Shown: positions 62,675 through 64,000 of the stretch, one piece after another | Numbering within the stretch: the first letter of the stretch is position 1 | How the letters are laid out: every line of letters starts with the position of its first letter | NCBI GenBank assembly: GCA_018873245.2 | Contig: JAEMBT020000003.1 | Location: 6,777,843-6,841,842 of the forward strand | Direction of reading: 5' to 3' | Length of the DNA: 64,000 nt | Source of the DNA: Archegozetes longisetosus | Taxonomy: Eukaryota; Arthropoda; Arachnida; Sarcoptiformes; Trhypochthoniidae | Made by a program: the position numbers and the translations under genes | The notes under the pieces: model-generated | Databases searched by the model: none | What the model saw: only the letters and a program-made list of their open reading frames with translations | What the model was told of the DNA's origin: nothing

Positions 62675-63897
62675 ATGCAGCTCTGGACTCTTCACAGCCA
62701 ACTATTGGTTGCTATTCAATATAATGACAGTACAACTGCCGAATCTATACTCAAACAAGGAGTCGATTCTGATGTTCGTTTCTATTTGGGTTCTCATCAA
62801 ATGCCAGCTCTATGTCTATGCGCTGAGAGGGGTCACTACGATTTGGTCAAATTACTCATGAAATATGGATGCAGTACTAATCAAGCAGATGACTGCGGCT
62901 TTTCTGCTCTCCATTTTGCATGTAATCATCTATTTGTAGAGATCGCTAAACTTCTAATAGCTAATAGAGCTAGTGTGAACGCGCCGTCCAACTATGGTCA
63001 CACTCCACTCCATTTGGCTGCACAACAGCCATCACTTGGTATTTATGCTCATTTCAGTCAGTCAAAATCTAATCTAATCTAATCTAATTGTTAACTATAG
63101 AACTGGTCCGCCTTCTGGTCGAAGCAGGAAGTAACTTGGAGAAGAAAGATCACGACGGCAGAACTCCTCTAGCCTTGGCTATTATGAGCAATCAATTCGA
63201 TATTGTTGAGTATCTGGTATTGCAAGGCTCTGATGTGAACACTTCTGACAACTGTGGCAACACAGCACTACTTCATGCCATAAATAGCGGACTTTGTATA
63301 AATTCAGATATTGTCAAAATTCTATTACAAGCTGGTGCTAATCCCAATCACTCAAATAACTACGGGTTAAGTCCACTAATCACTACTATTAGAAGAAGTA
63401 GTGATCACACGCTAGACGGACAGGACACTGTTCGCAACCTCATTGACCATAATTGCGATCTTAATACCTACGAATACGATTCTCCGATTTGTGGAGAGAA
63501 TGCGCTCCATTTAGCAATCACCCGAAATCAAGACCGAATCACTGAAATGCTCATAAGGGCGGGTTGTAATGTCAATATTGTTAATCAAAATGGTTATACA
63601 GCTCTTTCCAGATTAGCGAAAGAGGGAAAATCAGATCTCATGAAACTAGCGATTGCGAGTGGTGCTGACCTCAGGTTACAGAAAAATATTTGGGTCAACG
63701 AAGCCGCTATAGTCAGAAATATTGCAGATCAAGAATTAAGTAATCTTATTCTTCATCAATCCAATTGTTTCCCGCGATTAAAGCATTTATGTAGAGTTAG
63801 ATTAAGAAATTGGTTGGAAAGAAGAGCTGATACTGTAGTCAAACAATTGCAAATACCCATTGCTATCCGACAATATCTCTTGCTAATGGAATTATGA
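62675..63897 (+). CDS. Ankyrin repeat and SOCS box protein (ASB type)
   Basis: Exons 62675-63038 and 63101-63897, in phase, 386 aa. Ankyrin repeats run from about residue 40 to 330, for example GFSALHFACNHLFVEIAKLL, GHTPLHLAAQ, GRTPLALAIMSNQFDIVEYL, GNTALLHAI, ENALHLAITRNQDRITEML and GYTALSRLAKEG. The last 40 residues form a SOCS box: PRLKHLCRVRLRNWL, then VVKQLQIPIAIRQYLLL. ASB proteins are substrate adaptors of CUL5-Elongin B/C ubiquitin ligases (family knowledge). The specific ASB orthologue is not clear, so no symbol is given. The 62-bp intron contains (AATCT)4 at about 63067-63087. Confidence 0.9.
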
Positions 63898-64000
63898 GAT
63901 TCTTGTCATATTAGCCCTAAATAACTTAGTGTTTAAACCTTCTAATTCCTGATACTTTAACCTATCGTCGTATAATGACTAACAGTTGATAACAATTACA
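63898..64000. other. 3' flank of the ASB-type gene
   Basis: AT-rich end of the window; no feature seen. Confidence 0.5.

Noticed and set aside
1..64000. CRISPR arrays, operons or ribosome binding sites
   Set aside because: The window is eukaryotic nuclear DNA; no regularly spaced direct repeats with unique spacers are seen.

Overview
The window reads as nuclear DNA of a small-genome arthropod, most probably a chelicerate and perhaps a mite (inference). It is AT-rich. Most introns are short (about 50-500 bp) with GT..AG borders, and the conserved genes resemble arthropod or vertebrate orthologues. A short (CCTAA)n tract at 45187-45223 matches the arthropod telomere unit. Gene models were built by hand, joining exons by splice signals and reading-frame phase.

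Layout. (1) 1-5506: 3' part of a ROC-COR-Death-TIR protein, with one 1-nt frameshift. (2) 6141-9879: decayed GH13 maltase-like gene split by a hAT-like MITE, which itself carries a nested PIF/Harbinger element with an intact Myb/SANT-like gene and a transposase remnant. (3) 11174-11929: hAT-like element. (4) 12278-23158: complete receptor tyrosine phosphatase Lar, 17 exons, about 2020 aa. (5) 25345-30291: GAPVD1 (RasGAP plus VPS9). (6) 30880-38993: gene-free, repeat-rich block with a degenerate LINE, a foldback element with about 410-bp arms, a short satellite and MITEs. (7) 38994-40822: membrane-associated U-box protein with one 1-nt frameshift and a MITE in an intron. (8) 41424-42953: two head-to-head, very AT-rich, Lys/Asn-rich frames of unknown origin. 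(9) 43206-44985: Tc1/mariner-type element with long terminal inverted repeats and an intron-containing, damaged transposase. (10) 47293-64000: gene-dense block with IPP, TMEM38B (-), CRMP with two first exons and an antisense tRNA-Pro in its intron, RPL12 (-), DEF8, and an ankyrin-SOCS gene.

The genes are ordinary single-copy eukaryotic loci, and I see no sign that neighbours act in one pathway. Themes do recur: cell signalling at membranes (ROCO-TIR, Lar, CRMP), endosome and lysosome traffic (GAPVD1, DEF8), ubiquitin-ligase adaptors (U-box protein, IPP, ASB-type) and the ER (TMEM38B).

Most unusual points: the 41.4-43.0 kb frames, where the plus-strand frame is broken only by TAA/TAG and stays in register; the ROCO-Death-TIR protein with a prenylation-like C-terminus and a Tyr at the usual TIR catalytic Glu position; the nested insertion whose removal restores the maltase frame; and the foldback element.
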